Positions 26,294 through 35,154 are shown, numbered from the stretch's first letter. The stretch is 37,782 nucleotides of DNA from Gammaproteobacteria bacterium (GCA_016936855.1 JAFGXA010000038.1:1-37782), one strand, 5' to 3'. Notes: generated by a model not told the origin, from the letters alone. Numbers and translations are program-made.

Positions 26294-28075
26294 ATGTCGC
26301 AGATAGGCCAGACCTCCCATTCTTTCCATATTCCAGTTTTAGGCACAGGTTTTACCATAGATACTCCTCTGAAAGTTGCTAAATACGGTATTTCTTCAGT
26401 TATTTCGCTAGTAGATGATGTCTTAATTGAGCAGATGCGGGAGTTTTATTGTGCAAAAAATAATGAACCATATGTTGCTATTAACTCTAAGGATGATGAT
26501 TCACGCGCTCGTCGTATAACTGAGTACTTGAACTTATTGGATTGTTTGATAGATAAGCAGGTTTCTGCGCTACAAGCATCCCCATTTGAAGAGGGCAGTG
26601 AAATTACTCGTTACTATGAAATGTTGCCGGACTCGCCGCTGAAACAAAGTTACCGAAAGATGCTTGCAACTAGTGATAAGGTTAGTAAGGAAAAGCAGCA
26701 AAGCACTCTTCGTCAACTTGCTGCGCCAGGAGGTATTGATGTTAATATTATGACGAAGCTAGATTGCGACCATTATGATCATGGTAATAAATTATCTGCT
26801 GAGTTCTCAGATGCATCAGCGGCCTTGCGGGGTTATGCTAACAGTACTTTAAACTCAAGTATCGTGTTTTCTGCGGGCTTTAATCCGCGTCTATATGGTT
26901 ATATTTCTAAATTTTCAGATTTTTTACCTGATGAGAATGGTAAATGCAAAAAGAGGATTATTCTTAAAGTAAGCGATTATCGCTCTGCTTTCATTCAAGG
27001 TAAATATTTAGCAAAGCGAGGTGTTTGGGTGTCGGAGTACCGGATTGAATCTGCATTGAATTGTGGTGGCCATGCTTTTGCAAACGATGGCTATTTGCTT
27101 GGACCTGTTTTGGAAGAGTTTAAGGAAAAGAAGCAAGAGTTAATTGAAACATTGCATGGGTTCTATACTAAGGCTTTGCAGGCAAATGGCAGAGCATACC
27201 CCCCCAAAGACCCTTTAATGGTTATGATTAGTGCGCAGGGGGGTGTTGGTACGCACAATGAGCATAAATTTCTATTGGAAAAATATGGACTAAATGGTGT
27301 TGGTTGGGGCACGCCTTTTCTATTAGTTCCTGAAGGGGTAAATGTTGATGATGAGCATTTACAAAAACTTGTAGCGGCAACAGATAAGGAAGTCTATTTG
27401 AGTGATAGCTCCCCCCTTGGCATTCCATTTTGGAATTTGTCTACATCTGCAAGTGAGGAGAATAGGCGAGAAAAAATAGAATCAGGAGAGCCTGGTAGTT
27501 GTTGCCCTAAGCAGTATGGAAAAACAAATAGAGAATTTACCAAATTACCCATCTGTCTTGCTTCAAGGCTATATCAGAAATTAAAGTTGGCTCAAATATC
27601 GAAGGAAGGGTGGACGAAAGAGCAGTTGCAGGTTATTAAGCAAAAATTATTAAGTAAAGCCTGTATTTGTCAGGATTTAGCAGGGAGTGTTACTAAAAAG
27701 TATGGCATTGATAGCGAAGCAAAAACAGCGGTATGTCCTGGGCTAAATATTATTAATTTCTCTAAAATTGCAACATTAGAAGAAATGCTTGGCCACATAT
27801 ATGGACGTATTTCATTGTTAACAAAATCAAATCGTCCTCATATGTTTATTGAAGAGTTAAGAATTCATATCGATTTTTTAAAAAAAGATACAGTGGCATC
27901 AATGCAAGGGCTTGCATCTCGCACACAAGACAAGTTATTTGATGTCAAAGCTAATTTGTTAAGCGGTATAGAGTATTATAGAGAATTGGCAAAAAAGCTA
28001 TTGAAAGAGCAGCAAGAGAGTTTTTTTGCAAGTTTGAGTTTTCTAGAAGAAGAGCTGGCAGGCATTGTTATTTAG
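26294..28075 (+). CDS. Uncharacterised 593-aa Cys-rich protein, possible TIM barrel
   Basis: 593 residues, soluble. The start FHIPVLGTGFTIDTPLKVA and the block ISAQGGVGTHNEHKFLLEKY (312-331), then GWGTPFLLVPEGV, loosely recall FMN-binding TIM barrels of the nitronate monooxygenase type; this is a weak inference. A conserved-looking Cys cluster follows: Cys403-404 (GSCCPKQYG), Cys421 (LPICLASR), Cys457 and Cys459 (ACICQDLAG) and Cys481 (AVCPGLN), suggestive of Fe-S or zinc binding. LNCGGHAFANDGYLLGP (256-272) is another striking block. The last 80 residues are helical. GAAGGAG stands before the ATG at 26294, which I prefer over a TTG five codons upstream. Function unknown. Confidence 0.8.
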   Translation: MSQIGQTSHSFHIPVLGTGFTIDTPLKVAKYGISSVISLVDDVLIEQMREFYCAKNNEPYVAINSKDDDSRARRITEYLNLLDCLIDKQVSALQASPFEEGSEITRYYEMLPDSPLKQSYRKMLATSDKVSKEKQQSTLRQLAAPGGIDVNIMTKLDCDHYDHGNKLSAEFSDASAALRGYANSTLNSSIVFSAGFNPRLYGYISKFSDFLPDENGKCKKRIILKVSDYRSAFIQGKYLAKRGVWVSEYRIESALNCGGHAFANDGYLLGPVLEEFKEKKQELIETLHGFYTKALQANGRAYPPKDPLMVMISAQGGVGTHNEHKFLLEKYGLNGVGWGTPFLLVPEGVNVDDEHLQKLVAATDKEVYLSDSSPLGIPFWNLSTSASEENRREKIESGEPGSCCPKQYGKTNREFTKLPICLASRLYQKLKLAQISKEGWTKEQLQVIKQKLLSKACICQDLAGSVTKKYGIDSEAKTAVCPGLNIINFSKIATLEEMLGHIYGRISLLTKSNRPHMFIEELRIHIDFLKKDTVASMQGLASRTQDKLFDVKANLLSGIEYYRELAKKLLKEQQESFFASLSFLEEELAGIVI

Positions 28076-28243
28076 CTCGGACGAGGGTCAAGTCTAGAGT
28101 TGAGCGTTGTTAGACGCAAAAGGCTCAACTCTAGACTTGACCCATTTGGTTCCCCATTTGGTTCTGGTTTCAAAACAGCGATCACATACAGTCAGCGATG
28201 GATGTGCTAGAAAGACGCTACAGAGGTTAGGAGTTTAACGGTT
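28076..28243. other. Spacer with 59-bp palindrome
   Basis: 168 bp between two plus-strand genes. It holds the palindromic element at 28085-28143, followed by a short direct repeat of CCATTTGGTTC, and then sequence leading to an AGGAG ribosome-binding site for the next gene. No small gene is convincing here. Confidence 0.6.
28085..28143. repeat. 59-bp perfect palindromic repeat, copy 1
   Basis: Two perfectly complementary 21-base arms (starting GGGTCAAGTCTAGAG, ending CTCTAGACTTGACCC) enclose a 17-nt loop (GTTGTTAGACGCAAAAG). An identical copy, in the same orientation including the loop, lies at 37502-37560. Similarity extends outward a few bases (GGACGA before, TTTGG after). It is probably a non-autonomous REP-type mobile palindrome. 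It stands 9 bases after the stop of the 593-aa protein and may stop transcription. Confidence 0.9.
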
Positions 28244-29326
28244 ATGAATAAATTAACAAAAGATAATAGGTTAGATAATTTATATAGTGAAATTGCAAAT
28301 GTTATACGTTCCGCACGTAGTAATGTTAAGCGCGCAATAGATCTTGAGCAGGTAAAGGCTTATTGGTTGATCGGTTACAGCATAGTTGAAGAGGAACAGG
28401 CTGGTGCGGATAGAGCTGAATATGGGAAAAAGCTGCTTAAAAATTTATCAGATAGGTTAACCAAAGAATTTGGGAAAGGGTTTAGTGCTAGGACGCTTCT
28501 TGATGTTCGGAAATTTTACCTTGTTTATCAGGAAAGTGTTGATGATTCAATTTCGCACGCACCGCGTGCCAAATCTCAAGTACCACAATTTAGAGACAAT
28601 TTAGGTTGGACGCACTACCGCTCATTGATGCGTATAACACGTCCAGAAGAGAGAAAATTTTATGAAGTTGAAGCTAGCAAAAACAATTGGTCTTCACGTG
28701 AACTTGACCGGCAACTAGGCAGTTTACTGTTTGATCGTTTAGCAAAAAGCAAGGATAAAAAGGGTTTGATGGATTTGGTTATAAATGGGCAAGAAATTGC
28801 AACCCCTGAAGATGTTTTTAAGGAGCCGTTGGTTTTAGAGTTTCTTAATATGCCCGAGAGTCCTAAATTGCTAGAAAGTGATCTTGAAGAAGCGTTAATC
28901 AGCAATTTACAAAATTTTCTTTTGGAGCTTGGGCGTGGTTTTGCGTTTGTTGCTAGACAAAAACGTTTAACATTAGATGGCAAACATTTTTTCTGTGATT
29001 TGGTTTTTTATCACACCATTCTTAAATGTTATGTTCTTGTGGATATTAAAGTTGATGAGCTTACACACGGAGATCTTGGGCAAATGCAGCTGTACAAAAA
29101 TTATTACGATGCTCATTGTTTGCATAGTGGTGATAATCCAACTATTGGACTAATTTTGTGTACTGAAAAAAGTGATGTTGTTGTTGAATACTTCCTGGGC
29201 GATAAAGAAAAAAACATATTCGCAAAAAAATACCAGCTCTATTTGCCATCAAAAGCCGAACTAGAAGCTGAAATTAAAAAAGAAGTAGAAGAGCTTAAAT
29301 CTAAGTTTGAATATGAAAAAGAATAG
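28244..29326 (+). CDS. YhcG/DUF1016 family PDDEXK nuclease
   Basis: 360 residues. The N-terminal DUF1016 domain (1-160) has AYWLIGYSIVEEEQAG, FGKGFSARTLLDVRKFYL and a central WTHYRSLMRI. The C-terminal PD-(D/E)XK domain starts LESDLEEALISNLQNFLLELG and carries the acidic/basic residues in FFCDLVFYH and VLVDIKVDELTHGDLGQMQLY. Family members are predicted or shown DNA nucleases found with mobile elements and restriction systems. No partner methylase is adjacent. AGGAG precedes the ATG. The gene is just inside the left palindrome and is probably accessory. Confidence 0.93.
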   Translation: MNKLTKDNRLDNLYSEIANVIRSARSNVKRAIDLEQVKAYWLIGYSIVEEEQAGADRAEYGKKLLKNLSDRLTKEFGKGFSARTLLDVRKFYLVYQESVDDSISHAPRAKSQVPQFRDNLGWTHYRSLMRITRPEERKFYEVEASKNNWSSRELDRQLGSLLFDRLAKSKDKKGLMDLVINGQEIATPEDVFKEPLVLEFLNMPESPKLLESDLEEALISNLQNFLLELGRGFAFVARQKRLTLDGKHFFCDLVFYHTILKCYVLVDIKVDELTHGDLGQMQLYKNYYDAHCLHSGDNPTIGLILCTEKSDVVVEYFLGDKEKNIFAKKYQLYLPSKAELEAEIKKEVEELKSKFEYEKE

Positions 29327-29543
29327 TGTTTTTGTTCAATTTGAATTTTATTTCAACTTAAAAAATCTACAGGCTACAGTAAGATGCAATCACGGAAATA
29401 GGCAGTCCATTAAATTGATTATGGGTGTTTTGGATAGTTGGTGTCAATTGAGTTCAAATTATGATGGTTGATAAAAAAAAATAAAAGAAAAAATTGGAAT
29501 AAAAATATTGCTTTTATTTTATAAATTTCATTTATGGGTGACC

Positions 29544-30692
29544 ATGATGGCGCTTAGGAAAAGCAATACTCTCCTTTTGCAAATATCTAACTATTTGGCA
29601 AGAGCTGCTGATGGAGTCATTTTGTTTTGTGGAGAAGATGAGGGTAGAGACGCATTTTTTCACTTGGTTTCGCTAAAGTTGCTCAATATCTCAGGCGGTG
29701 ATTATTTGTATGGCTCGAATGAAATAGATATCGATTCTGTGGAAATGGTAACACAAAAAGCACGTAGTTTATTTGGTGACCAAATAAAAGATCTTTCTAG
29801 ATCTTATAATCGATTGGACGTCCACAAAAAATACTATGTAAAAAATAACTCAGTTGATAATCTTTTTAATAGTAAATATTGTAGACATATTGGGCAAACC
29901 AAAAAGATTGCTAAGAGTGTAATTAAAAAGCACGCAAAACAATTAAAAATTTTAAAAAATGATGTTTCGAGTAATAGAGTAAAATTAGCGAAGTTAAATA
30001 TTGACGTGCTTTACTATTTGAAGGTTTTTAGCATATTAGCGCCATTATTAGCTTTTGCAGGTGCCTTTGTGTATGAGTATCTGCTATTGCATCAGTTTTC
30101 TGTGAATCCTATAGGTTATTTCACAATCATAGACTATATAAGTGCGGCATGTAATCAATTATTGCGTGCTGTTTTCTTTAGCATATTTATGTTGCTTTTT
30201 ATGGTAACGGGTCGTTTTGATTCATTCAAAAGGCCGTCTTACCTTGTTGAAAAAGAAAATAATTTTATAGGAAAAGCTGTGTTTTTTGTTGGAGCAGCTA
30301 GTGTTTTAGGTGGTATTATTCTGCAAAAAAACGATTTGACTTTTTTTGGGTTATTTATGATTGCAGCAACTTGTCTTCCGTATTTTTTTGATAAAATAGT
30401 AGAAAATTCTGTAAGATACAGCGTCATAGCGATGATTGTTGTTACATATTTCTACAGTTTAACTAGTGCTGCGTATCAGGAAGGAGATAGAATAAGAAAA
30501 CAACATAAAAATAATGTGGTTTTTAACTGGAAAGGTAAGATGGGTGGTGATGGTTGTAGCCTTACTCTGATTACGCAAAACAGTAGGTTTTGTTTCTTGT
30601 ATAGCAGGCTTACGAAGAAAACCATTATAGTTCCGATTTCAAGGTTAGAGTTTATTACAGTACAGAATGATGGCGGACACTTTTGGCGTTAG
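29544..30692 (+). CDS. Unknown multi-pass membrane protein
   Basis: About 382 residues from the ATG at 29544; a GTG two codons upstream or a TTG at 29508 are alternative starts and none has a good ribosome-binding site. Residues 1-150 are soluble and Lys-rich. About five transmembrane helices follow between 155 and 320 (for example VFSILAPLLAFAGAFVYEYL and AVFFSIFMLLFMVTG). A short C-terminal domain of about 55 residues carries two Cys and ends LEFITVQNDGGHFWR. I do not recognise the family. It follows the YhcG gene after 217 bp inside the accessory region. A membrane effector of a defence or toxin system would be a guess from context only. Confidence 0.65.
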   Translation: MMALRKSNTLLLQISNYLARAADGVILFCGEDEGRDAFFHLVSLKLLNISGGDYLYGSNEIDIDSVEMVTQKARSLFGDQIKDLSRSYNRLDVHKKYYVKNNSVDNLFNSKYCRHIGQTKKIAKSVIKKHAKQLKILKNDVSSNRVKLAKLNIDVLYYLKVFSILAPLLAFAGAFVYEYLLLHQFSVNPIGYFTIIDYISAACNQLLRAVFFSIFMLLFMVTGRFDSFKRPSYLVEKENNFIGKAVFFVGAASVLGGIILQKNDLTFFGLFMIAATCLPYFFDKIVENSVRYSVIAMIVVTYFYSLTSAAYQEGDRIRKQHKNNVVFNWKGKMGGDGCSLTLITQNSRFCFLYSRLTKKTIIVPISRLEFITVQNDGGHFWR

Positions 30693-30815
30693 TTTGTTGA
30701 TGGTTCGTATGCAAAGATGCTGGATAATTCCCGATTTTTCTTGGCGCGATTACACCAGAATTACACGCAGTGATTTTAAGAATTGAGCTGATCCAGCATA
30801 ACCCCTTGATTATAC

Positions 30816-30862
30816 TGGAGCTGGCGATGGGACTTGAACCCGCAACCTGCTGATTACAAATC
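30816..30862 (-). pseudogene. tRNA-Thr 3' fragment (attachment-site copy 1)
   Basis: All 47 bases match 37573-37619, the 3' part of the intact tRNA-Thr from the anticodon loop to CCA. The 5' half of the tRNA is missing and replaced by unrelated AT-rich sequence. A fragment covering anticodon loop, T-arm and CCA end is the usual product of tyrosine-integrase insertion into a tRNA gene, so this is read as a distal att core. Confidence 0.9.
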
Positions 30863-30896
30863 CGCCTAACAAATCATAATGCTTTGTTTTTAATAA

Positions 30897-30965
30897 ATTT
30901 TTAACGAGACATCTCCGCCGCAAAATCCCCACAAAGCATAATAAATCACAGCTAACCCCCACAAT
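30897..30965. other. Integrase arm-site-like repeats, copy 1
   Basis: Beside the tRNA fragment, ACGAGACATCTCCG, then ATCCCCACAAAG, AAATCACAG and AACCCCCACAATG. The same order and similar words occur beside the second fragment at about 36021-36096. Short repeated CCCCACA motifs at fixed distance from an att core resemble arm-type binding sites of P4-like tyrosine integrases. No integrase gene is in the window. Confidence 0.5.
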
Positions 30966-30970
30966 GACTT

Positions 30971-31723
30971 TCATTGAGTTAGATTTTTTACAAAATCATT
31001 AATAATTGGGGTGACCAATTTGCTAGACCAGTACACTTGTGCGTGATTTAGGTTAGGGAAAATATGAATCTTGTTATTGGGTAGGTTTTTAGATAGCTCC
31101 AACAAATATGGCACAGATTTTTCTTTACTACCAGCGTATATCAAGCTTGGAGATTTAATATATTTACAGTAATCGAGATAATCAAACCATTCTGAAGAAT
31201 TTGCCGCCCATAAAGCTATAGCATCGTTGTCTAGGAAAGTCTGACGCATTTCTTTGTTTGTGATTTTATGCCCTAATGATTTTTCCAATTCTTTGACATA
31301 TGCTATAGGGTTTTTAAGCAGTGCTTTTTTAATATCATTATTAAATTGAGTAAAATATGGTGTTGCGAAAATATATGAATTAAATCTGTTTGGGTAATAT
31401 TTAGCTAAAAACATACATGTTGATGCGCCAATAGAAGCTCCAAAGCAGTGGGCTTTTTTAATATTCAGTTGATTGAGTACACAGATGCTGTCGTCTGCTC
31501 GGTTTTTAATACTGTAGGATAGTGGATTATGAGGCTTATCGCTTTTGCCATGACCTCTGCTATCGATCAGGATAAGCTGAAAATCTTTGGATAGTTTGTC
31601 AACAAAGCCTAGTGTATACCAATCCTTAAGGCAGTTTCCATTGCCATGATGCATGATAATTGGCTCTCCATGTCCAACCACTTCAAAATAAATTTTTATC
31701 TCATTGTTAATGGTATATGGCAT
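30971..31723 (-). CDS. Alpha/beta hydrolase
   Basis: 250 residues, cytoplasmic. The nucleophile elbow is GASIGAS with Ser97, the oxyanion-hole motif is HHGNG (25-29), and DSRGHGKSDKP (54-64) is a family signature. The catalytic His is probably His227 (NLNHAQVYW). The usual Asp before it is not obvious; GSKEKSVP offers Glu201. Length fits the family. It lies 8 bp after the Dph6-like gene in the same direction. Substrate unknown; it may be cargo of the tRNA-Thr island. Confidence 0.92.
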   Translation of the reverse strand: MPYTINNEIKIYFEVVGHGEPIIMHHGNGNCLKDWYTLGFVDKLSKDFQLILIDSRGHGKSDKPHNPLSYSIKNRADDSICVLNQLNIKKAHCFGASIGASTCMFLAKYYPNRFNSYIFATPYFTQFNNDIKKALLKNPIAYVKELEKSLGHKITNKEMRQTFLDNDAIALWAANSSEWFDYLDYCKYIKSPSLIYAGSKEKSVPYLLELSKNLPNNKIHIFPNLNHAQVYWSSKLVTPIINDFVKNLTQ

Positions 31724-31731
31724 ATTGGTCT

Positions 31732-32409
31732 CTAAATTAAATCGATAAATAAAAGGTTCTTGTTTTTTATCACAGTGCCTTTAGTGCAATTGATTTTTGT
31801 ATCAAAAATGGGACCATTATAAACAAATGTATGGAACTCACCATTTTCACCACATGGGTCAGCGTGTGGTGGTAATTTGTTAATAAATTCAGTATCGAAT
31901 TCGTTTCCTAAAAAAATACTGGGAAGTTTTGTGGTATCAATACAAGTTGTGATTGCTTTAAATCCTAATTTTACGAAATCATGTGCCAACTGTTTTGTAT
32001 CCATGTTCCATAGAGGGAATAGTGGGGCGATGGTTGTATCTTTTAACCGCTGCTCTCGATAATGTCTTATCTCCTTTAGGAAAAGGTCTCCAAATGCAAT
32101 ATGCGAGACACCTTGTTTTTCGAGTTTGGCAATGATTCCTTTCATTTTGCTACGATATATCTCATCAGAACAGCTTTTAGGGATTCTAATTTTATACAGA
32201 GGTAAGTCTAGATTTGTTGCCTGTAATTCCAGTAGTTCCTCTCGCACCCCGTGCATTGAAACTCTTCGATAACCGTTAGTTACAGTGGTTAATAACCCAA
32301 CAACCTCGTAATCACTATCCTGCAACAGCTGATAAAGAGCTAAAGCACTGTCTTTGCCACTACTCCAGCTGAGTATTACTTTGGTTTTATTCGTGCTACA
32401 CCGCGCCAT
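31732..32409 (-). CDS. Dph6-like PP-loop ATPase (ATP_bind_4 family)
   Basis: 225 residues. The PP-loop SWSSGKDSALAL (14-25) binds ATP, and the C-terminal GENGEFHTFVYNGPIF is diagnostic of the diphthine-ammonia ligase/MJ0570 family. In eukaryotes Dph6 amidates diphthine on EF-2; bacteria lack diphthamide, so the bacterial substrate is unknown. The start codon stands at the end of a 10-bp tandem repeat whose unit supplies an AAGG ribosome-binding site. It is co-directional with the AlbA-domain gene upstream and the hydrolase downstream, suggesting a three-gene operon. Confidence 0.9.
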   Translation of the reverse strand: MARCSTNKTKVILSWSSGKDSALALYQLLQDSDYEVVGLLTTVTNGYRRVSMHGVREELLELQATNLDLPLYKIRIPKSCSDEIYRSKMKGIIAKLEKQGVSHIAFGDLFLKEIRHYREQRLKDTTIAPLFPLWNMDTKQLAHDFVKLGFKAITTCIDTTKLPSIFLGNEFDTEFINKLPPHADPCGENGEFHTFVYNGPIFDTKINCTKGTVIKNKNLLFIDLI

Positions 32410-32447
32410 TCCGCCTTATTCCGCCTTATTCCGCCTTATTCCGCCTC
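32408..32447. repeat. 10-bp tandem repeat, four copies, at a gene junction
   Basis: The unit ATTCCGCCTT is repeated four times, the last with one change. On the coding (minus) strand it reads GGCGGAATAA-type units, containing the TAA stop of the AlbA-domain gene, the AAGG ribosome-binding site and the start of the Dph6-like gene. Gain or loss of a unit would alter the spacing between the two genes by 10 bases. Confidence 0.9.
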
Positions 32448-33857
32448 GACCAGAGGATGCCATAGCGCCCCTCTGCCAAAGCCTTTAGAATCAATTAGTT
32501 GTAATTGTTTTAATTTAGCAAGATCATCTCTCAAAGTCCTATCGGCAGGAGGATTTTCCAACCTTTTAACAAGATCCCTAAAACTGATCTCTCCAGTCTC
32601 TCGAATAACTGTAAGTATCTCTAACTGCCGCCTGGTTAGCTCCGAAGACAACTTGGTCCCAACCTGCTCCCAACTTGGTCCCTCTTTAACACCAGGTGTT
32701 ATAGTGGCTGGATGGGGATAAAACGTTACTCGAACAGCATTACCAAATTCTTCCCATTTTGGTTCTGGATATCCTTCCTTTTTGCAGAAGCGTGAGATTC
32801 TTTCATAACCGCTGCCCCAGGTTTCAACCAGTTCCATTTTCTTAAAAATTTGAGCAAGAGTTTTGTTGCGAATAGAGCTTACCCCATTTTTCAAGTCTTC
32901 TATATCAATACCAACAGGAAACATGCCTGGATTAGTTATGTCTAGCCTATCAGAATAAATTGCTACTAAGATACGCATGCCTTGAAACATATAGCTTGAA
33001 TGTAATAATGCATTAATTAAAGCTTCACGAATGGCCTCAGTAGGGTATTCAGGAATATCACGTCTACGCATGGTTTTAATTTCTGCTGCCATTCTACTGT
33101 TGCGGCGAATGAATTTTGGTACTTCATCGATAGCAGTCAGAATCCCGCCATCAATGTCAATGCGATCTATAAACTCTGCTTTGGTGGTGTCGGCAAATCT
33201 GGCGCAACTTACTCTGGCACCGTTAGCTTTATGAAATCGTGCATCTTCATTGCCCAGCAAAATAATTCCAGCATTAGAAGGAATGTTTTTATTTCCTTGC
33301 TTCACTAATAGGCCGAGAGATTGTAATTTTGCTGTTGTTGGTTTATGTGGGAAATTTTCAAATAGAAGATCAATTAATTTTGGATCAAAGTCTGCTTTAC
33401 TACTTCCATGACAGGGTAGTGCATCAAAGCTGCCATCTGCTTTTTTTAGTTTAATTTCTTCGATGATTTGTGGACTTGCCTGTCTATTGGTTGAACCAAC
33501 TCTCACTAAAACACCATCAATGTTGCCGACTTGCTTTAAGTAGTAAGGGCCAACTACATGCGGCACATCAATCACTAATAGAGAATTTTGATCAACAGTA
33601 ACAATTTCAATATCTGGCATCAGCATCGGCGCAATGCTGTCGGTAATGGCTGAAGCAATTTTTTCTTCAGCATGTAATGGATCGGCGATCCCAACTACTT
33701 TGCCATTGTCTTCTATTCCAACAACAATAGTGCCTCCAGCAGTATTGGCAAAAGCTATAATGGTTTTAATTATTGGGCGCAAAGAAGATAAATCACGCTT
33801 AAATTCTAGCTTTTTTGATTCTGGTTGTTTGATTAATTCTGAGATCTTTTTGCACAT
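32436..33857 (-). CDS. AlbA/Schlafen-domain ATP-binding regulator
   Basis: 473 residues. The N-terminal AlbA_2 (Schlafen) domain has ESKKLEFKRDLSS, IIAFANTAGGTIVVGIED and VLVRVGSTNRQAS. The centre resembles the HATPase_c_4 domain of RecG-like regulators (EAIREALINALLHSSY, then WGSGYERISRFCKKEGYPEP). The C-terminus is a winged helix (RRQLEILTVIRETGEISFRDLVKRL). Such proteins are often annotated as 'ATP-dependent DNA helicase' but lack helicase motifs; a transcriptional role is more likely. I start at the ATG 33857; a TTG directly before it is possible. It is divergent from coaBC, 91 bp apart. Confidence 0.88.
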   Translation of the reverse strand: MCKKISELIKQPESKKLEFKRDLSSLRPIIKTIIAFANTAGGTIVVGIEDNGKVVGIADPLHAEEKIASAITDSIAPMLMPDIEIVTVDQNSLLVIDVPHVVGPYYLKQVGNIDGVLVRVGSTNRQASPQIIEEIKLKKADGSFDALPCHGSSKADFDPKLIDLLFENFPHKPTTAKLQSLGLLVKQGNKNIPSNAGIILLGNEDARFHKANGARVSCARFADTTKAEFIDRIDIDGGILTAIDEVPKFIRRNSRMAAEIKTMRRRDIPEYPTEAIREALINALLHSSYMFQGMRILVAIYSDRLDITNPGMFPVGIDIEDLKNGVSSIRNKTLAQIFKKMELVETWGSGYERISRFCKKEGYPEPKWEEFGNAVRVTFYPHPATITPGVKEGPSWEQVGTKLSSELTRRQLEILTVIRETGEISFRDLVKRLENPPADRTLRDDLAKLKQLQLIDSKGFGRGALWHPLVEAE

Positions 33858-33948
33858 CAATCCATTGTACTATTGGTGGGCTTAAAAGTTAATATGAATT
33901 CTAGATGTTGTTGCCCGCATCCACCCAAATGGGTATATTGCGGTTGTT

Positions 33949-35154
33949 ATGACGATATTAAAAGGCAAAAAGATCTTATTGGGCGTTTCAGGTGGGATTG
34001 CTGCGTATAAGAGCGCATTATTGGTTAGAATTTTACAAAAACATGGCGCGGAAGTTAGGGTGGTTATGACTAAATCCGCACAGGAATTTGTTAGACCTTT
34101 AACTTTTAGCACATTATCTGGTAATAAAGTTTATTGTGATCTTTTTGATCAAGATATTACGCCAGACATTAAGCATATTAGTTTAGCAAGATGGGCGGAT
34201 TTGATTTTAATTGCTCCAGCAACAGCTAATATAGTTGCCAAAATAGCACATGGTATTGCTGATGATCTGTTATCCACTGTCTGTTTATCCACAACTTCTG
34301 CTATTGTTATTGCACCAGCCATGAATAAGGAAATGTGGTTAAACGCAATGACCCAAAAAAACATTGAAAAATTGCAAGATTGTGGTATCACCATTTTAGG
34401 TCCTAGCTCTGGCGAACAAGCTTGCGGCGAAGTTGGATTGGGTCGAATGATTGAGCCTGATATTATCGTGGATATGTTGTATTCAGTGTTTGCGCCTAAT
34501 CCGTTGTTGGGATTGAAAATAATGGTTACAGCAGGGCCCACGCAAGAGCATATGGATGCAGTGCGTTTTATGAGTAATCATAGTTCTGGGAAAATGGGGT
34601 ATGCTATTGCAAAGGCTGCGGCTAATCTTGGAGCTTCCGTTTGTCTAATTAGTGGTCCAACCAATCAGCCCGATATTTGGAATATATCTCAGCATATTAA
34701 AATTATTTCAGCAGAAGAGATATATCAGGCTGTTATGGATAATATACATGATGATTATGATATTTTTATTGGTGCTGCAGCTGTCAGTGATTATAGATTT
34801 CAAAAGATTAGTGATAAAAAAATAAAAAAACATGGCGGTGAGATTTCTTTAACCATGGCTGAGAACAAAGATATCATTAAAGATGTTGCTTCTCTAAATC
34901 TTAATAAACTATTTGTTGTAGGTTTTGCTGCTGAAACTGATAATATTGTTGATTACGCAAAAGCTAAACTAAATAACAAAAATTTAGATTTGATTTTTGC
35001 AAATAGAGTTGGCGAAAATATAGGGTTTAATGTTGATACAAATGAATTAGTTGCTATCACGCGTGATGGAAAAGAAATTATTTTACCATTGCAGGATAAG
35101 TATCAGCTTGCTTATAAGGTATTGAATTTAATTGTGGATATACGTCATGATTAA
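33949..35154 (+). CDS. coaBC: Bifunctional CoaBC (PPC synthetase/decarboxylase)
   Basis: 401 residues. It joins 4'-phosphopantothenate to cysteine and decarboxylates the product to 4'-phosphopantetheine in CoA synthesis. The CoaC flavodomain (1-185) has SGGIAAYKS, the catalytic His76 (KHISLARWAD), PAMNKEMW (123-130) and Cys159 (SGEQACGEVGLGRM). The CoaB domain has VTAGPTQEHMDAVRFMSNHSS, where the usual TRE is TQE, then AAAVSDYRF and the lysines KKIKKHGG. Full length and apparently functional. It is essential in most bacteria, yet it lies between two tRNA-Thr fragments, and a diverged copy of its 3' end lies about 100 bp downstream. Confidence 0.96.
   Translation: MTILKGKKILLGVSGGIAAYKSALLVRILQKHGAEVRVVMTKSAQEFVRPLTFSTLSGNKVYCDLFDQDITPDIKHISLARWADLILIAPATANIVAKIAHGIADDLLSTVCLSTTSAIVIAPAMNKEMWLNAMTQKNIEKLQDCGITILGPSSGEQACGEVGLGRMIEPDIIVDMLYSVFAPNPLLGLKIMVTAGPTQEHMDAVRFMSNHSSGKMGYAIAKAAANLGASVCLISGPTNQPDIWNISQHIKIISAEEIYQAVMDNIHDDYDIFIGAAAVSDYRFQKISDKKIKKHGGEISLTMAENKDIIKDVASLNLNKLFVVGFAAETDNIVDYAKAKLNNKNLDLIFANRVGENIGFNVDTNELVAITRDGKEIILPLQDKYQLAYKVLNLIVDIRHD

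Larger units (their letters stand above)
30693..30970. other. Attachment-site-like spacer
   Basis: 278 bp without a gene. It holds an inverted pair (ATGCTGGAT near 30717 and ATCCAGCAT near 30791), the 47-nt tRNA-Thr 3' fragment at 30816-30862, and an AT-rich stretch with CCCCACA-type repeats at about 30927-30964. The last two are entered separately. Confidence 0.6.

Noticed and set aside
32408-32447. CRISPR array
   Set aside because: The repeats are 10 bp, contiguous and without spacers. No other CRISPR-like array or cas gene was seen.
32436-33857. RecG-type ATP-dependent DNA helicase
   Set aside because: The protein lacks Walker A/B helicase motifs; its AlbA_2, HATPase_c_4-like and winged-helix parts indicate a regulator.
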